A program made the translations under genes and the position numbers. Below the pieces are notes generated by a model that was not told the DNA's origin, ran no database searches, and saw only the letters and a program-made list of their open reading frames with translations. Shown in pieces: positions 60,841 through 64,000 of a stretch of 64,000 nt of DNA. Source of the DNA: Cheilinus undulatus (taxonomy: Eukaryota > Chordata > Actinopteri > Labriformes > Labridae); assembly GCF_018320785.1 (NCBI RefSeq), contig NC_054885.1, forward strand, positions 5,902,921 to 5,966,920. The letters run 5' to 3'. How positions within the stretch are numbered: position 1 is the stretch's first letter; each line of letters opens with the position of its first letter.

Positions 60841-63552
60841 TTAATAGGGGATTGGTCCGTAGTAGGCGGTGTAGGCGGCGATGATTCCCTGAGCGTCCAT
60901 CATTTCATCACAGGCCAGGTTGGTTTCACACACTTCTTTCAGACTGAGGAGAGAAAGACAATCATCAAATAGAGGCTAAATGAGCAACTTAGAGGCATTT
61001 AGACAAGATAATACTGCAGACTGTGCCAGGTTAACTCTCTATCAAATATCGTAGCTTTAGATGACTTATTTTAAAACATTCCCAATACATTAAACTTTCA
61101 CTGTATTCTTATTCATGTCCATGGCTATGATGCTCTGGCAAAATTTAAGGTAAAAGTTCCACAAAATGCATTAAAACTCCCTGAAAGGTCTTGTCAGTGG
61201 ACCCTCCTTAGATGTGACTTATTAATATTTATGCATGCTGGATCTTGGTGCTAGCCTCCTGGCTAACTTTGACCTCCTTCAGGAGATGAAAGTATGTTCA
61301 CAAGCATGGGCGTGGTACTGATTACCCAGGCCCCCAGTGGGGAGGGGCCCTTCAGAAACCTGCAATGAAAAGTGTATTTATGTTTATTTTTTTCTTAGTA
61401 GTAAGTGTCATTATTGAATCAAAAGTGACTAAATTAATCAGTCAACATACTGAAATTTGTATAAACGAGAATTAAATAAAACACTGGGGGGTCCTTCTCC
61501 TCCCTTAAACATGCCCAAATGGTGTAGTCCAGTACTGCAAAATAATGCAAGTAAATTTCATTTAACCATATTGCTCATATGGTTTCATTTAACCATACTG
61601 CTCATAAATGGAGAAATTATGGTTCAAAAATACTTTAAAATGCGTGGATATTTTTAAAAATGATATAGCATTTGTTGCTTGGCAAGCCAGTTAAGGGGGG
61701 CCCTGTGTTATATATTTTTTCTGGGGACCCTAAATCTCTAGCTACGCCCCTGCTCACAAGCTAGTGTTTGGTTCAAACATTTCCTGCAAAGTCGCCTCTC
61801 CTTTTCTCTCTGACATCCTGAGTTTTCTGCAGGTTGGGGCTTAGCTAAGAAGTCTGGCATTCCTACTCCCAGTTCAGACCAAAGATTTGCAATGGAACGA
61901 GATCTGATGATGTTGCCTGCATCTGGTTGCAGGAAGCTGCAAGCAGACAGCAACCTTGCAAAGCCAATGCACTGGCCAGATTCCATATCTGTCATCAGGC
62001 ATCAGGCAAATGCATCTCACAGAGTTCTGCTCTGAAATGTTTGTGCCAGGTCTGAAAATGGATCTAACCAATTGCACAGCAAATTCCCAGAGTGAAAAAA
62101 TTGGGAGTTAAACAAAAAAGAGTGAAAGAGTTAGATTTTCAGAGTACATTCACGCACTTAGACTCCAGCTAGTGTTCAGTGATGCTCCTGAGCAGTGTTG
62201 AAAAAAGTAGTTCATTCACACGGTGTTGAGAGTAGTGAATCAACACTGTTCCTAAATTCATTCCCAACAGCTTTGTTGCCACGCCCCTATTGCCACTTCA
62301 AATCTAGGGAGTAGAGTTTTCCCATCATGCATTGTGTGTTTAGATATATTTTAGATGTTTTTAGATGTATTTAAATGTGTTTGGATGTTGCCTGTTGTAC
62401 AGTTACTATTGCTGTTTTTCATTTGCTCATGTTTCTGGTGAATTGTTGTTGATTTGATGTTAGATACATCTGCACCATGAGTGACACTGTCCACTGAGTT
62501 ATACACTTCCCACATATGGCTAAAACTTGTCTGTTGAAAGGGATCACAAGTTGTCTGTCACTTTGTTAATCCTAATAAGAGCACAGCAGCTTGGCCACAA
62601 TGACCAATGAAAATTGGTAGATTTAGTGGCATGGTAGATTTCCATCTGGTGGTGTTTAAAGTTGTCTGAAATATAACCTCTGTACAAGAAAATATATCTG
62701 TAAAATACTAACAAAAACACTGAGAATGAGTTCATATAACTCAAGATGGGAGTTAATTTTACTCTTAGTGAGAGTAGTATTTTAACTCCCATAAGAGTTT
62801 ATTTGAACTCCTGATAAGAATAAGAATCAACTCCCAGAAAAGAGTTACTTTAACTCAGCTCTGGAGTTTATTCGATGGTCTCACATGTACACTCAGATTG
62901 AGTTGCATTTAACTCACACAGTGTTTATTCCAGTGACCTGAATTTGCTGTGTAGCATCATTCAAGGAGGTTTAGTTGTGCTGAGAAGATAGCAATGGCTG
63001 CTGGCGTAGCATTTAGCTTTAATGTAGCTATAGCAATGACAGTTTATTAGAACTGGACCACATTTCTCTATCAAATAAAAGATAAAATGCAACACTGAAA
63101 GCTTTCATGAGGGAAAAGATGTTTGCACTCTTCTCCTGACCGGCCTCAGCATGAGTTTGATCCACCAACAAGCTTCACCATTCATAAACTACAGCAGCCT
63201 GTCTGATGAGCTCAGGTTACTACCAGAGCTGTCATCATTTTTCTTGTCAGTCTGATTGGCCTTTTGTGAATCTGATAGAACATTCGTCCAATCTCCTTCT
63301 GAGAATTTTTTTAAAAGTCCTGCCCTTCCTAAACTCCTCATATGGGTGGTTTCCCAGATGAATGAGAGTTACTTTATATTCCATGCAACAGAGATATGAA
63401 CCAGTCAATCGGGCATGCCAGGTTATCTCAATGCTACCTCTATGAAATGTAAAGGGTTTGTTAATACCTCTCCAGCTGGGTCAGGGATAACTCTGGTGCA
63501 GCTCTCTTCTGTCTCACCACCTCAGAGGCCTCCTCCTTCTCCACGAATGGAC
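60841..63552 (-). CDS. bglap: Osteocalcin (bone Gla protein), last two exons; 5' end outside the window
   Basis: Secreted, vitamin K-dependent calcium-binding protein of bone. Exons 63468-63552 and 60841-60943 (GT/AG, in phase) encode the end of the propeptide and a 45-residue mature chain. A furin-type site RQKR is followed by [20 protein letters not shown] and then an ending in [12 protein letters not shown], typical of fish osteocalcin. By alignment with human osteocalcin, Glu11, Glu15 and Glu18 of the mature chain are the gamma-carboxylation positions, and Cys17-Cys23 the disulfide. The signal-peptide exons were not found up to 64000 and should lie beyond. The 2.5 kb intron holds a hAT element and an AGTTAA-type repeat. 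It could be the bglap-like paralogue rather than bglap itself; matrix Gla protein is unlikely given the short mature chain and its C-terminus. Confidence 0.93.
61305..61752. mobile_element. hAT element (448 bp) with 7/8 target duplication in the bglap intron
   Basis: Flanks ttcacaag (61297-61304) and ctcacaag (61753-61760) form an 8-bp duplication with one mismatch. The left end catgggcgtggtactg and the right end (inward) caggggcgtagctag are inverted repeats. It contains 'caggcccccagtggggaggg' and 'aaggggggccctgtgtt' but no TTTTGCC array. Confidence 0.8.
62085..62950. repeat. AGAGTTAAATTGACTC-type repeat
   Basis: Repeated short dyads based on 'gagttaa' and 'ttaactc' ('gggagttaattttactctta', 'aaaagagttactttaactca') at 62097-62115 and 62750-62930, flanking a unique middle. 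It resembles a palindromic MITE family; the ends were not resolved. Confidence 0.5.
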
Positions 63553-64000
63553 CTGAACATCAGGAACATTGAACACAAATGTAAAGAACTTAAAGTCTAA
63601 GTAAAAAAATGTCCCAGTGTTGCTACACTGCAAAATCTAAAACCTAAGCGTGTGCATTGGTCTGACATGTAGTCAAAATTACGCATTACTTGTTTACAGA
63701 AGCATATTGCATTCACATGAAAAAATAAATCTCAGTCAGGGTTAATAATGTAACTCCTGGTGCATAGATTAAAAACTAGCAAAGGTGTTGCGGTGGAAAT
63801 GTTCAGGATGATGTTCATTTTGTTATATTGCCTTTTCAAATAAAAATTAAATGGCAAAAAACAGTGGACAAGTCAGAGTCTTTGAACGTTACATTGTTCT
63901 GTTGCTTTATTTTCCTTTTCAATCCATAACAAGCTCCTTTTCCATGGTTAAGTTAATGCCATAATCTCCGATCGACCTGAAGATCCTTATTTTCTATCAA
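63553..64000. other. bglap intron upstream of the propeptide exon, no exon seen
   Basis: Minus-strand sequence was inspected for the short propeptide exon and the signal-peptide exon; neither is convincing here. Confidence 0.4.

Overview
The window looks like teleost fish nuclear DNA. It is AT-rich and intron-dense, and it is full of decayed Tc1/mariner and hAT DNA transposons, LINE fragments, a tRNA-derived SINE and minisatellites. The protein-coding exons match vertebrate genes, and the C-terminal Gla protein has the fish-type osteocalcin ending. No bacterial, organellar or CRISPR feature is present. Five host genes are supported, all on the minus strand.

Layout, low to high coordinate. 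From 1 to about 21.5 kb lies the 5' end of myh10 (non-muscle myosin heavy chain IIB). A noncoding first exon ends at 21312, the first coding exon is 18231-18608, and the long following intron fills the window from 18230 to its left edge and is loaded with transposons. 24.3-30.8 kb holds a complete 12-exon ddx47 (DEAD-box RNA helicase of ribosome biogenesis). 32.4-39.4 kb holds a complete wbp11 (WW-domain-binding spliceosomal protein) with 11 coding exons and a noncoding first exon. 47.0-48.2 kb holds a two-exon Phafin-family (PH + FYVE) gene. 60.8-63.6 kb holds the last two exons of an osteocalcin (bglap-type) gene, whose signal-peptide exons must lie beyond 64 kb. A possible isolated terminal exon sits at 50147-50294. 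ddx47 and wbp11 are both nuclear RNA-processing genes lying head-to-tail; nothing in the sequence shows that they are co-regulated.

The rest is repeats. Several hAT-type elements can be delimited exactly from 8-bp target-site duplications (2129-2652, 11815-12702, 12843-13197, 54946-55573, 61305-61752, and with more decay 27573-28386). Tc1/mariner remnants lie at 1-285, 15779-16555, 18842-19796, 37225-37768, around 40.1-40.4 kb and 44371-46640.

The most striking structure is a recurring degenerate minisatellite built on TTTTGCCACTTTTAACCCAT-like units. It appears five times (27.8, 45.2, 55.1, 56.2 and 59.4 kb), in both orientations, each time inside what looks like a mobile element. Four copies share a flanking GC-rich motif, and the 56 kb copy has a higher-order period of about 116 bp. 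I consider this mobile minisatellite family the best candidate for something undescribed. All coordinates and splice junctions were read by eye; repeat-family names are given only where motifs support them.
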